Numbered from the stretch's first letter, positions 8,289-16,641 are shown. The stretch: DNA of 30,523 nt from an uncultured Dorea sp. (GCA_910586965.1 CAJUMF010000041.1:1-30523), one strand, 5' to 3'. Notes: generated by a model not told the origin, from the sequence alone. Made by a program: numbers and translations.

Positions 8289-9188
8289 ATGAATTATGAA
8301 ATTATATGTGCTGTATGCGAGACGGAAAATTTATCGAAAGCGGCACAACATCTTAATTATTCTCAATCAGCGGTGAGTCAGGCAATCAAAAATTATGAAG
8401 AGATGCTGGGGATTACATTGTTTGAACGCTCAAAGACAGGGGTAAAATCATTACCAGGCGTTGCACCTATCATAGAATCCTTGAAAACAATAGCTGAGGA
8501 GGAAAGAAAAATAAAGATCTATGCGGAATCCATCCGGGAACTGGATCAGGGAATGATAAGGATGGGATGTATTTCCCGGATTGCAACAAAATGGCTTCCG
8601 GACATTTTCAAAGAATTTGGGGAGCAGTTTCCTAATATCAGATATGAGATGATAGCGGGTTCTTTTTATGATCTTCAAAATGCTCTAAAAAATAAAACGA
8701 TTGATTTTGCGTTTATTTCCAGTATGGCAGCTAGAGATTTCGCATTTACTCCTATCATTAAAGACGAAATGGTTGTATTATTGCCCAAAGGACATCCTTT
8801 GGCAATGCAAAAATCCATAGATATACAGGATTTAAAGGAAGAAAATATCATAATCACTTCGGAGGGATTAGATTTTGAGATTGGAGATATATTAAAGGCT
8901 TTGAAAATAAGGAAAAACGATGCGAGATATATCTTTAATGATGATATTGTTATTATGAAATATGTGGAATTGGGATTTGGAGTGTGCATATTGCCAAGAT
9001 TGTTTCTGGATATTATAGGAGCAAATTTTCAATTTGAAATCAGGCCATTCCATAAAAAGTATTATCGGATACTTGGAATTGCTTATCCGAACAAAGAACA
9101 TATGACGCTGGTTTCTGCAAAATTTATTGATTATGTATTAAAATGGTTTAAACAGAGGGAAAAAACCATTGAGAATATCATGTTATAA
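8289..9188 (+). CDS. LysR family transcriptional regulator
   Basis: A 299-residue protein of typical LTTR length. The N-terminal helix-turn-helix is clear (ENLSKAAQHLNYSQSAVSQA, then LFERSKTGVK, residues 13-55), followed by a linker helix and a periplasmic-binding-like effector domain from about residue 90 (MIRMGCISRIATKWLPDIFK; VVLLPKGHPLA; VELGFGVCILPRL). GCAGG precedes ATG 8289. The GNAT gene follows on the same strand with a start 22 bases past this stop, so the two are likely co-transcribed. The inducer is unknown. Confidence 0.9.
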   Translation: MNYEIICAVCETENLSKAAQHLNYSQSAVSQAIKNYEEMLGITLFERSKTGVKSLPGVAPIIESLKTIAEEERKIKIYAESIRELDQGMIRMGCISRIATKWLPDIFKEFGEQFPNIRYEMIAGSFYDLQNALKNKTIDFAFISSMAARDFAFTPIIKDEMVVLLPKGHPLAMQKSIDIQDLKEENIIITSEGLDFEIGDILKALKIRKNDARYIFNDDIVIMKYVELGFGVCILPRLFLDIIGANFQFEIRPFHKKYYRILGIAYPNKEHMTLVSAKFIDYVLKWFKQREKTIENIML

Positions 9189-9210
9189 AAGGCGGTATAG
9201 GGAGAGGAAA

Positions 9211-9624
9211 GTGAAAACAGAAGTAACAAATAATAGGAATACCTGGGAAAAAGAATACATTTATCAGAAAGTGCAGGATTATAACCAGATGTTTTTTGAA
9301 AAAGCTGGGTTTAAAGATCTTGGAATTTATATGAGGAATGAGAAAGATGAAATAATAGCGGGGCTGGCAGGGGTTCTTAGAGGAAAATGGTTGTTGGTTC
9401 AATTGCTTTGGGTAAGGGAAGATTTAAGAAGACAGAATATTGGGAGTGATATTTTGCAAAAAGCAGAGGCTGAGGCTAAAACATATGGGTGCAAACACAT
9501 TTTGTTAGATACATTTGAGTTTCAGGCACCGAAATTCTATAAGAAGAAAGGATTTAAGGAAGTGTTCGTTTATGAAGAGCATCCCATAACAGGGAAACAC
9601 TACTATTTTTCCAAAGACCTATAA
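9211..9624 (+). CDS. GNAT family N-acetyltransferase
   Basis: The chosen start is GTG 9211, with GGGAGAGG directly upstream; a longer frame from ATG 9169 would overlap the LysR gene and lacks a ribosome site. The 137-residue product has the GNAT acetyl-CoA pattern, LWVREDLRRQNIGSDIL followed by AEAEAKTYGCKHILLDT, then the fold-ending FYKKKGFKEV. It transfers an acetyl group to an unidentified amine. It is the second gene of a LysR-GNAT pair and is followed by a MerR-type promoter. Confidence 0.85.
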   Translation: MKTEVTNNRNTWEKEYIYQKVQDYNQMFFEKAGFKDLGIYMRNEKDEIIAGLAGVLRGKWLLVQLLWVREDLRRQNIGSDILQKAEAEAKTYGCKHILLDTFEFQAPKFYKKKGFKEVFVYEEHPITGKHYYFSKDL

Positions 9625-9650
9625 TTCTAAATATAAATTTTATTTTTGTA

Positions 9651-9681
9651 TTGACTTGACCGTTAGGGATAACTTTATACT
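9651..9681 (+). promoter_or_regulatory. Second MerR-type promoter
   Basis: TTGACT (9651-9656) and TATACT (9676-9681) are 19 bp apart, and the spacer contains GTTAGGGATAAC. It matches the element at 5700-5730 at nearly every position. No intact gene follows; the transcript would meet a terminator within about 90 bases. Confidence 0.7.
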
Positions 9682-9735
9682 TTAGATGACAATAAAATAT
9701 TATATTGTCACTCCAGATTACTAGATATAAGGTGC

Positions 9736-9777
9736 AAAATCCCAACCTAATCCCGAATTGTCAGGCTGGGATTTTGT
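9736..9777 (+). terminator. Terminator directly behind the second MerR-type promoter
   Basis: A 13-bp stem with one G-T pair (9736-9748 with 9763-9775) ends in ATTTT. A transcript started near 9688 would be only about 90 bases long, so this is either an attenuator, the end of a small RNA, or a remnant. Confidence 0.65.
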
Positions 9778-9987
9778 ATTGTAAATAAGACAGAGTGTTT
9801 TTTCTGTGTTATTTAAAATGAAGAAAGAGACGTGTATTGTGGGAAGTCTATCAGGAGAGTATGGACGGAAAGGAATTTTTGGAAAAAGCAGACATCATTC
9901 TGAAACAGTATTACAAGGAAATACCATCGTTAGAACAAAATGTATGTGTCTGACTGCGCTGTTTTATATGGCGCAGATCTGCAAAAG

Positions 9988-10030
9988 AAAAATTCCGGCC
10001 AAGGTTAATCCTCGACCGGAATTTTTACTT
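9988..10030. terminator. Rho-independent terminator in the decayed zone
   Basis: AAAAATTCCGG (9988-9998) pairs perfectly with CCGGAATTTTT (10016-10026). The stretch 9780-10190 shows no recognisable gene. A 30-codon frame at 9861-9953 has an A/G-rich start region, but its spacing to AGGAG is only three bases. Confidence 0.65.
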
Positions 10031-10193
10031 GCCATAGCATATGGAGGAAGCCGCCAGTGGCAAGTTCTGTAGTTGGAAGAATCTGCAGTTGATTTTCCCT
10101 GCCTGATTACATACAATATGATTATTAATTGTGAAAGATAACAGCAATCAAAGTAGAAATTGCCAGGATTACAGGATAAGCAGGCGAAATAAT

Positions 10194-10286
10194 TTGAGAT
10201 ATTATATTGCCGACCCGCATTTCTTCCATGGGAACCTGAATACAAAGATGGACTGCCGGGGATTTGCGGATGCGGAGGAAATGAAT
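10194..10286 (+). pseudogene. Metallophosphoesterase remnant (N-terminal end only)
   Basis: The frame reads RYYIADPHFFHGNLNT and then CRGFADAEEMN, the start of a calcineurin-like phosphoesterase family common in Lachnospiraceae, with the metal ligands of the DxH motif visible in ADPHF. Homology stops near 10286. The rest of the enzyme (about 150 residues with the GNHD motif) is missing. The frame continues without a stop into the SRAP gene, so a deletion joined the two. Confidence 0.6.
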
Positions 10287-10319
10287 GGATACTCTGCGAC
10301 AAGAAAAGGAGAGAAAATT

Positions 10320-10931
10320 ATGTGCGGAAGGTTCTATGTAGATGAGGGGACAGCCAGGGAAATTGAACAGATAATCCGGGGAGTAGATCTGCGGATGCAG
10401 AAAATGCGTACAGGGGATATCTACCCTTCTCAGTCTGCTGGTATTCTGACTTACCACAGCCAGCAGAAAAATCCGTTATCGGGAGGTTCTGCAGCGGAAA
10501 ATGCACCGGCATTGGAACTTACAGAAATGCACTGGGGATTCCCACAGTATCAGAAAAAAGGACTTCTGATCAATGCCAGAGCAGAGACGGCACTGGAACG
10601 GAAGACATTTCGTGAAAGCGTATTGCACAGGCGATGCGTGATCCCGGCCAGGCATTTTTACGAGTGGGATTCTGATAAGAATAAAGTGACTTTCTTCAGA
10701 GAGGACAGGCCGGTTTTATTTATGGCGGGATTCTATAACCGGTTTCAGGATGAGGAGCGATTCATTATTCTTACGACACAGGCGAACGCTTCTGTAAGCC
10801 CTGTTCATAATCGTATGCCGCTGGTTCTGGATGAGGGTGAATTGGAGGAGTGGGTTTATGATGACAAATTTACGGAGTATGCGTTTCATAAGACTCCGTC
10901 AGATCTTCGGCGGGAACAGGAATATGAGTAG
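10320..10931 (+). CDS. SRAP domain protein, abasic-site processing (YedK/HMCES type)
   Basis: The start is ATG 10320 because the family needs Cys2 exposed after methionine removal: the sequence begins MCGRF, and AAAGGAG lies just upstream. The frame is open further upstream only because of the phosphoesterase remnant. The 203-residue product has the SRAP landmarks: Cys2, Asn85 in INARAET, Glu115 in RHFYEWD, and His163 in SPVHNRMPLVL. The protein crosslinks to abasic sites in single-stranded DNA through Cys2 and so shields them. It appears to be a single gene with no operon partner. Confidence 0.9.
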   Translation: MCGRFYVDEGTAREIEQIIRGVDLRMQKMRTGDIYPSQSAGILTYHSQQKNPLSGGSAAENAPALELTEMHWGFPQYQKKGLLINARAETALERKTFRESVLHRRCVIPARHFYEWDSDKNKVTFFREDRPVLFMAGFYNRFQDEERFIILTTQANASVSPVHNRMPLVLDEGELEEWVYDDKFTEYAFHKTPSDLRREQEYE

Positions 10932-10956
10932 CAGAGCTTGTTCCTGACATGAAAAG

Positions 10957-10993
10957 GAGCCATCTGAGATATATATCTATTGCCAGATGGCTC
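10957..10993. terminator. Hairpin after the SRAP gene
   Basis: GAGCCATCTG (10957-10966) pairs perfectly with CAGATGGCTC (10984-10993). There is no clear T run, so its terminator role is only likely. It lies between the SRAP stop and the convergent Rpn-type remnant. Confidence 0.5.
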
Positions 10994-11009
10994 AGGAATT
11001 AATTTCAAT

Positions 11010-11312
11010 TTATTTGTTGTCGTGTACTGTATGCAGTTTTGCGAGTTGCTTAACTTCAGCCACACTAAGGGCAGAGTATTCCGCAATTTCCCCGACTGAC
11101 AGCTTTCCCATGTTCAACATCCTAAGTGCTATTTCTTTTTTTGCTTCACTGATTCCCTGGCTAATGCCCTGACTAATGCCTTGACTTATTCCCCGATTTA
11201 AAATGGTTTTTGCTTCTGTTTGAATCAATGGTTCTCTCATCATAGCACCTATGCTTTTCTGCACGTTTTCATACCTTGTCGGACGATAGTCCGGCCGCCC
11301 TGTCCAGGGCAT
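11010..11312 (-). pseudogene. Rpn/PD-(D/E)XK nuclease family C-terminal remnant
   Basis: The readable part is EPLIQTEAKTILNRGISQ, three further GISQ-like units, then EIALRMLNMGKLSVGEIAEY and SALSVAEVKQLA. This is the tail typical of Rpn-type recombination-promoting nucleases and related transposase-like PD-(D/E)XK proteins: a variable glycine-rich repeat followed by a helix-turn-helix-like end. The nuclease domain is absent. The frame is closed by a stop just ahead of the nominal start, and upstream sequence (11313-11390) reads better in another frame. I take it as a decayed gene. The GISQ repeat is also a 12-bp DNA repeat around 11155-11200. Confidence 0.55.
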
Positions 11313-11421
11313 GCATTACGGGATGCCCTTTGGGTATACTTACGTGCGATTTCCCGGATCACATCACTTGAAAGCTCTATGATTGAACTGATTGTATATG
11401 GTGCGAAAAAGGAAGAAGGTA

Positions 11422-11631
11422 CTAAAATCCAAACATTTTCCTTATTTCTGCATCGGAAGGTTCGGTTTCTTCGTGTTCATATTTTTCGACAGTATAGTCT
11501 CCAGAACCACCGTTATCAAACTGTTCTAAAAATTTGAGGGTTCCAGTAACGCCTAATGCAGTTTTTAAAGCATTTATTCCATTTTTTCGTAATTCTGTGG
11601 TATTTGTAACATTTAACCTTGTTGCTATCAT
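11422..11631 (-). CDS. Small partner protein of PIN toxin (antitoxin-like)
   Basis: ATG 11629-11631 is chosen because GGAGGTG lies eight bases upstream and the start overlaps the stop of the PIN frame (TAATG), a sign of translational coupling. The 69-residue product contains ELRKNGINALKTALGVTGTL, then FLEQFDNGGSGDYTVEKYE. This resembles small proteins (ALG.V....FL.QF..G.GDYT) encoded next to PIN-domain toxins. The likely role is to neutralise the toxin, now without an intact partner. No DNA-binding motif is obvious. Confidence 0.6.
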   Translation of the reverse strand: MIATRLNVTNTTELRKNGINALKTALGVTGTLKFLEQFDNGGSGDYTVEKYEHEETEPSDAEIRKMFGF

Positions 11632-11939
11632 TAATATAACACCTCCAACAACCATTCATTAGGATTCATAACCTTTGTATAAGTCGTAATCCGCTGACAG
11701 TTATTCAAAAATTTTTTATCTGTGGTTAACAATACATCTGCATTTGCAGACTCAGCACATGCGAGATGAATACTGTCCTTATATTTAATATTTGAAATAA
11801 GCCGTATTTCCTCGGCGCGGGTTAGGATTGACCGGTCAACCGAAATTTCTTCCGTGCATAGGCTATATATCATTTGCAATATAGCACATTTATATTTGTC
11901 TGGAGTCTCCTTTCTCTCGGTGTATCTATTATAGTCTAT
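11631..11939 (-). pseudogene. PIN-domain toxin gene, 5' truncated
   Basis: The frame encodes the C-terminal two thirds of a VapC-like PIN ribonuclease: YNRYTERKETPDKY, later RAEEIRLISNIKYKDSIHLA, then NADVLLTTDKKFL and the closing NPNEWLLEVLY. Asp residues of the KDSIHLA and LLTTDKKF motifs are active-site acids of the family. The first strand with the essential N-terminal Asp is missing, and a TAA at 11940-11942 closes the frame upstream. TTG 11879 is a possible start but gives a product without the catalytic front. It is probably inactive. Confidence 0.65.
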
Positions 11940-11942
11940 TTA

Positions 11943-12353
11943 TAATAGTTTTACAAGTATAGCACTGTTAAAGTTGCTTACGGATGGAACTTCGGAGTAT
12001 CTAAATAAATATATAAGTATTCAGGAGTTAAAAAATATAGAAACACAATAGACCATGCTTACGAAAGAATAAAAAGGGTTATAAAATAAATTGCATGTAC
12101 CATATTCAACAATGTATAGAGAAGTCGTTAAAACATTGGTTAAAAATGAAGAATGGGCATGTTAAGAGAACTCATAATATTGTATACTGAAAGCCAATGG
12201 CAGGTTAATAACAGATTGGAATTTGATGGGAAGGTACGACATAAGGTTAAGTAAAAGAATAGACTTTATAGAACGTGTATTAGATGCCAGTAAGGATTTA
12301 TATATTAAGTGCAAGAAGTATAAACTATAGGGTAAAACAATGGAGGATATAAC
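11943..12353. other. AT-rich intergenic stretch with no recognised gene
   Basis: Short frames (for example ATG at 12228 with 34 codons reading MGRYDIRLSKRIDFIERVLD) suggest decayed coding sequence, but no family is recognised and stops are frequent in all frames. The last 20 bases hold the ribosome site of the next gene. Confidence 0.4.
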
Positions 12354-13736
12354 ATGATTTCAGGCGCATTTATGGTTCCGCATCCGCCGCTGATCATACC
12401 GGAGGTCGGCAGCGGAAAAGAACGGGAAATACAGAGTACAATTGACGCTTATCATGAAGTTGGGGCTAAGGTAGGAGACTTGAGGCCGGAGACGATTATC
12501 CTGCTTTCGCCGCATCAGGTGATGTATGTCGATTATTTCCATATATCGCCGGGAAAACGGGCGGAAGGGGATTTTGGGAGGTTCGGCGCCGATGAGGTGA
12601 AACTGGAAGTCAGCTATGATACGGATTTTGCAGATAAATTATGTGGGATGGCGGATGATGCGGGGCTGCCTGCGGGAACGCTTGGAGAACGGGACAGGCA
12701 GCTTGACCACGGAACTATGGTGCCGTTATATTTTGTAAATCAGTATTGGAGAGAATACCGCCTTGTCAGGGTGGGGCTGTCCGGCCTTCCGCTTACGGCT
12801 CATTACGAGCTGGGGCGGCTTATTCAGGAAACTGCAAGATTGCTGGGAAGAAATGCTGTGGTCATTGCCAGCGGGGATTTGTCTCACAGATTGAAAGAGG
12901 ACGGCCCCTACGGATATCAGAAGGAAGGGACGGAATATGACGGGCGCATCATGGAGGCCATGGGGCGCGGAGACTTTGGAGAATTGCTGGAATTTCCTGA
13001 GGAATTTTGTGAAAAAGCAGGAGAATGCGGGCATCGTTCTTTTACCGTTATGGCGGGTGCTCTGGACAGGACGAAAGTAGATGCAAAACGGCTCTCCTAT
13101 GAAGGAACTTTTGGCGTGGGATACGGGATTTGCATGTATATCCCGTGCGGGCAGGATTTGAGCAGGAACTTTAGAGAGCAGTATGAGGAAAAGGTAAGGC
13201 GGCGCGTCCTGGAGCTGAGACGGCGGGAGGATGAATATGTGCAGCTTGCGCGCTGTGCCGTAGAGGAATATGTACGGACAGGAAAGAAAATACAGGCGCC
13301 GGAAGGAATTCCGCCGGAAATGCGTGACCGCAGGGCAGGGGTCTTTGTATCCATAAAGAAAGAAGGGAGACTTCGCGGATGTATCGGAACAATCCATGCG
13401 GTGCGCCTGTCCATAGCGGAAGAGATTATAGAAAATGCGGTTAGCGCCGCATCCTGTGACCCGCGGTTTTCTGCCATAAAAACAGAAGAACTGGACAGGC
13501 TTTCGATTAGCGTGGACGTGCTGGGAGATACGGAGAAAATAGATTCTCCCGGCAAGCTGGATGTAAAGCGGTACGGCGTGGTAGTGACAAAGGGATGCAG
13601 ACGCGGGCTCCTCCTCCCGAATCTTGAGGGAGTAGATACGGTTGAGGAGCAGATTGCGATTGCGAAGAAGAAAGCCGGGATAGGCGAGCATGAGAAGGCC
13701 GGGCTGGAACGGTTTGAGGTCGTTCGCCATTATTAA
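12354..13736 (+). CDS. AmmeMemoRadiSam system A+B fusion (MEMO/LigB-like plus AMMECR1)
   Basis: A 460-residue protein with two domains. Residues 1-270 are MEMO/class III extradiol dioxygenase-like (GAFMVPHPPLIIPEVG; LSPHQ; LDHGTMVPLYF; VIASGDLSHR; GHRSFTVMAGAL), with the conserved histidines that form the metal site. Residues about 285-460 are AMMECR1 (LARCAVEEYVRTGK; GVFVSIKKEGRLRGCIGTIH; CDPRFSAI; GVVVTKGCRRGLLLPNL). GGAGG lies eight bases before ATG 12354. Both domains belong with a radical SAM enzyme in the AmmeMemoRadiSam system, whose product is not known to me. The radical SAM partner is not adjacent: the next gene is an unrelated ATPase. Confidence 0.9.
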   Translation: MISGAFMVPHPPLIIPEVGSGKEREIQSTIDAYHEVGAKVGDLRPETIILLSPHQVMYVDYFHISPGKRAEGDFGRFGADEVKLEVSYDTDFADKLCGMADDAGLPAGTLGERDRQLDHGTMVPLYFVNQYWREYRLVRVGLSGLPLTAHYELGRLIQETARLLGRNAVVIASGDLSHRLKEDGPYGYQKEGTEYDGRIMEAMGRGDFGELLEFPEEFCEKAGECGHRSFTVMAGALDRTKVDAKRLSYEGTFGVGYGICMYIPCGQDLSRNFREQYEEKVRRRVLELRRREDEYVQLARCAVEEYVRTGKKIQAPEGIPPEMRDRRAGVFVSIKKEGRLRGCIGTIHAVRLSIAEEIIENAVSAASCDPRFSAIKTEELDRLSISVDVLGDTEKIDSPGKLDVKRYGVVVTKGCRRGLLLPNLEGVDTVEEQIAIAKKKAGIGEHEKAGLERFEVVRHY

Positions 13737-13814
13737 AATATATAAGGACGTTATGAAAAAGATGTGTAGAAGAACCATTTTACATTGATAAAAATGTTAT
13801 TTTTTACATTGAAA

Positions 13815-13843
13815 TTGACTTATGCCTCGAGTTAAGATATACT
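13815..13843 (+). promoter_or_regulatory. Strong sigma-A type promoter
   Basis: TTGACT (13815-13820) and TATACT (13838-13843) are 17 bp apart, about 70 bases ahead of the ATPase start at GTG 13914. Confidence 0.7.
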
Positions 13844-13913
13844 AAAGAAAATGTTGAAAATCTATATCCAGGGACTTACATGTCCTGTAGGCATAGACAA
13901 TGGAGTGATAAGT

Positions 13914-15206
13914 GTGAGAAGGAAAATAACAGACAAACTTGTGAACTGGAGGAAAACAACAATTTCTCGTCAGCCTTTGTTGCTGTATGGAGCGCGTCAG
14001 GTGGGAAAAACTTATGTTATGCAGGAATTGGGAGCGGAATATTTTAAGAGCACTGTATATGTGAACTTTGAGGCAGACCGTAAGATTGGCAGTTTTTTTG
14101 AGAATGATATCCATGCAGAAGCAGTTCTTAAGTTATTGGAGAAGTATTACCATGTAAAAATTATCCCGGATGAGACATTGATCATATTTGATGAGATACA
14201 AATGTGCGAAAGAGCGCTGACCTCTCTGAAGTATTTAGCGGAAGAAGCTTCCGAGTATCATGTGATTGCGGCGGGCAGCCTGCTGGGTGTAGCTTTGAAA
14301 CGGGAGCAGTTCTCCTTTCCGGTAGGCAAGATTCAGATGGAGAATATGTATCCAATGGATTTTGAAGAGTATCTCTGGGCAAAAGGAAAGGAATTGCTGG
14401 CAGATATGATTCGGACGCATTATGAGAAAGATCAGGCGCTCTCTGAGGCGCTTCACAAGGAGGCGCTAGCGGAATATTATAATTACTGTATCATTGGCGG
14501 GATGCCTGCAGTGATAGCGGCTGAGACTGCGCCGGCTGCAACCCTGGATCAGCAGGAAATCAGGCGTATGCTTCTGGACTCATACATTGCAGATATGGCA
14601 AAATATGCATTGCCGGGGGAAACGGTCAAAATATTTGCTGCCTATGATTCCCTGCCGTCCCAATTGGCGAAAGACTCTAAGAAGTTCCAGTATAAACTGA
14701 TAAAAAACGGGGCGCGTGCATCGCAGTATGGAGATTCCATAGACTGGCTGATTCGTGCAGGTGTCGTAAATAAATGTGTAAAATGTACACAGGGCATTAT
14801 GCCACCTTCCGCATTTTTGGATTTGACCGCATTTAAACTTTATTACAGTGATACAGGAATTATGTCGGCAAGGACAGGTATGGACTTAGAGCGCCTGATG
14901 GTCGGTGAGGCGGAACGATTCAGGGGTATATTTGCAGAGAATTATGTGGCATGTGCGCTCAGGACGAATGGATATGAGCTGCTTTATTGGGAGTCTGATG
15001 GAACCGCGGAGATTGATTTCCTCATAGTGAAAGGAGACCATGTGATTCCTGTGGAGTGTAAATCAGGAAATCATGTGAGGTCAAAAAGTCTTGCGGTATA
15101 TAAAGAAAAATACAAACCGGCTTACAGCATACGGATTTCTGCAAGAAATTTCGGAATGGACGGGCAGATTAGATCCGTGCCTTTGTATGCGGTATTTTGC
15201 GTGTAG
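13914..15206 (+). CDS. AAA ATPase with DUF4143
   Basis: GTG 13914 is chosen because GGAG lies eight bases upstream and the family begins near RRKITDKLVNWR; the frame runs further upstream but overlaps the promoter's leader. The 430-residue protein has Walker A GARQVGKT (about 26-33), Walker B TLIIFDEIQ, and sensor-like HVIAAGSLLGVAL in the N-terminal AAA_14 domain. A DUF4143 C-terminal half follows, with YYSDTGIMSA and the nuclease-fold-like EIDFLIVKGDHVIPVECKSG. Members are common in many bacteria and of unclear role; the last motif resembles a PD-(D/E)XK core. It stands alone behind its own promoter. Confidence 0.9.
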   Translation: MRRKITDKLVNWRKTTISRQPLLLYGARQVGKTYVMQELGAEYFKSTVYVNFEADRKIGSFFENDIHAEAVLKLLEKYYHVKIIPDETLIIFDEIQMCERALTSLKYLAEEASEYHVIAAGSLLGVALKREQFSFPVGKIQMENMYPMDFEEYLWAKGKELLADMIRTHYEKDQALSEALHKEALAEYYNYCIIGGMPAVIAAETAPAATLDQQEIRRMLLDSYIADMAKYALPGETVKIFAAYDSLPSQLAKDSKKFQYKLIKNGARASQYGDSIDWLIRAGVVNKCVKCTQGIMPPSAFLDLTAFKLYYSDTGIMSARTGMDLERLMVGEAERFRGIFAENYVACALRTNGYELLYWESDGTAEIDFLIVKGDHVIPVECKSGNHVRSKSLAVYKEKYKPAYSIRISARNFGMDGQIRSVPLYAVFCV

Positions 15207-15231
15207 AAACAGTTTATATGTTCTTTTTTAC

Positions 15232-16641
15232 CTATCTCGCATATGCGCTGTGAGCGATTTCTTCAGTAAATTGTTGGTTTTGGTTGTAAACATCCCGGTA
15301 GGTGGTGACTTTTAAAGTGTCCGGTGTGGAACTGTCCAGTGTTTCTGTATGGATCTTTACTACGGAATCATCAGTTTTTGTCCCACGGATTGTAACGGTC
15401 AGATATCCGTCAGAATAAATGACATCAATCATAATGGGATAGATACTGTTATTTGCAATCCGAAAGTCAAGTTCATTCCATGCAACGGCCGCGTCCATAC
15501 CGGCGGAAATATAACTGGAAACGTAATCATGCTCCCATCTTTCCACAATCTCAAGGTTTGCAAAAAGAGCTGCAGCAAAGAGTGTAGAAGAAACCTGACA
15601 AATCCCGCCCCCATAGGCCTGAACGGGTTTTCCGTTCAAAGTTGCACCGGCCGGCTTAAAGCCCCTTTGGGCGGTTTGCTCTCCAACGGCACCGTTGAAA
15701 GAGAATTCATCTCCGCTCAAAAGGATTTTTCCATTACATTTTTTTGCGGCAAGCTGCACATTTGTAAGACGATTCGAGTGTCCGGAAACTTTGGTTGTGT
15801 AGGAACTGAGATTGTCCACAAACAGGCGGTCTCTTAAATTTTGCGCAGTAATTTCAGGCTGCGTGTATATCAGGTCGATTTTGGCAGTTTCGCCTTCTTT
15901 TAGGTCAGAAAGTATTTTTTTTGCATTATCTATGTCAAAATCAATACCGGCGACAGCCTCGGTAACTGCATAGTTGTTATTGCGGTCGAGGGTGGCATTT
16001 TGTGGTTCTGTATATATCTCCTGATGTATTCGTTCCAAATTGGCCATATCATCAGAAATGGACGGGCAGGAGATCATCGGATCATAATCCTTTGTCTGGA
16101 CAGCCCTGGTCAGTTCTTTTCTTAAATTGTCTTCGTCGGGACGCCATGCTGCACCGACGGTGACAAGTAGTTTTTCATGTTCGATCTTATAAGTATTCTT
16201 TGCGGCAGTAATGGCATCAAGCAGTCCGCTGGCTTCAAGAGTATGGTGAAGCTCTTCAGAGTTTTCGGTGATCGGGGGATTATTGATATGGTTGCCTGTA
16301 ATGTGTGATTTTATCCTTGCCAGTCCTCTGGAAAAGAATCCGGAGTGTCCTTCTTGGAATGCTTTTTTTGCGGCGGCTTCATAGTCTAATATTAATGCAT
16401 CGCGGACATTTACTGTATAATTGTTATTCTCGAATGAAATGGTAAATTCAGACGCATTGCGTCTGGCTTCGGCATCTGCTTTTAGCGTAACCGCAGCTTC
16501 CTCTAAGGTCATGCCGCTGACATCGATATCATTTACCGTAGTATTGGGCAATATGTGCTCGTTGTCGGCTGTGGCGCAAAGGGCGGTATATACGATGAAG
16601 AGCAAGAATCCTATTATGGCTGATCGTGTGAAATGCTTCAT
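15232..16641 (-). CDS. VanW family protein with peptidoglycan-binding-like domain
   Basis: A 469-residue exported protein. Residues 1-25 are a signal peptide or membrane anchor (AIIGFLLFIVYTALCATA). A putative peptidoglycan-binding type 4 domain (vanW-associated) follows at about 85-200, then the VanW domain at about 290-400 (GDEFSFNGAVGEQTAQRGFK; AYGGGICQVSSTLFAAAL; RWEHDYVSSYI). AAGGA precedes ATG 16641. VanW proteins of this layout are surface proteins of Gram-positives. The name comes from a vancomycin operon but implies no resistance here. It is divergent from another exported protein, so the two may share control. Confidence 0.9.
   Translation of the reverse strand: MKHFTRSAIIGFLLFIVYTALCATADNEHILPNTTVNDIDVSGMTLEEAAVTLKADAEARRNASEFTISFENNNYTVNVRDALILDYEAAAKKAFQEGHSGFFSRGLARIKSHITGNHINNPPITENSEELHHTLEASGLLDAITAAKNTYKIEHEKLLVTVGAAWRPDEDNLRKELTRAVQTKDYDPMISCPSISDDMANLERIHQEIYTEPQNATLDRNNNYAVTEAVAGIDFDIDNAKKILSDLKEGETAKIDLIYTQPEITAQNLRDRLFVDNLSSYTTKVSGHSNRLTNVQLAAKKCNGKILLSGDEFSFNGAVGEQTAQRGFKPAGATLNGKPVQAYGGGICQVSSTLFAAALFANLEIVERWEHDYVSSYISAGMDAAVAWNELDFRIANNSIYPIMIDVIYSDGYLTVTIRGTKTDDSVVKIHTETLDSSTPDTLKVTTYRDVYNQNQQFTEEIAHSAYAR

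Noticed and set aside
9169..9210. Longer start for the acetyltransferase at ATG 9169
   Set aside because: It overlaps the LysR gene, has no ribosome site, and the added residues fall outside the GNAT fold; GTG 9211 has GGGAGAGG.
12726..13778. 350-codon minus-strand frame opposite the MEMO/AMMECR1 gene
   Set aside because: The plus strand encodes two clear domains there; the minus-strand translation has no recognisable motif and no ribosome site.
15232..16641. Vancomycin resistance gene
   Set aside because: VanW-domain proteins are common surface proteins; no VanA/B ligase, VanH, VanX or VanRS genes are present.
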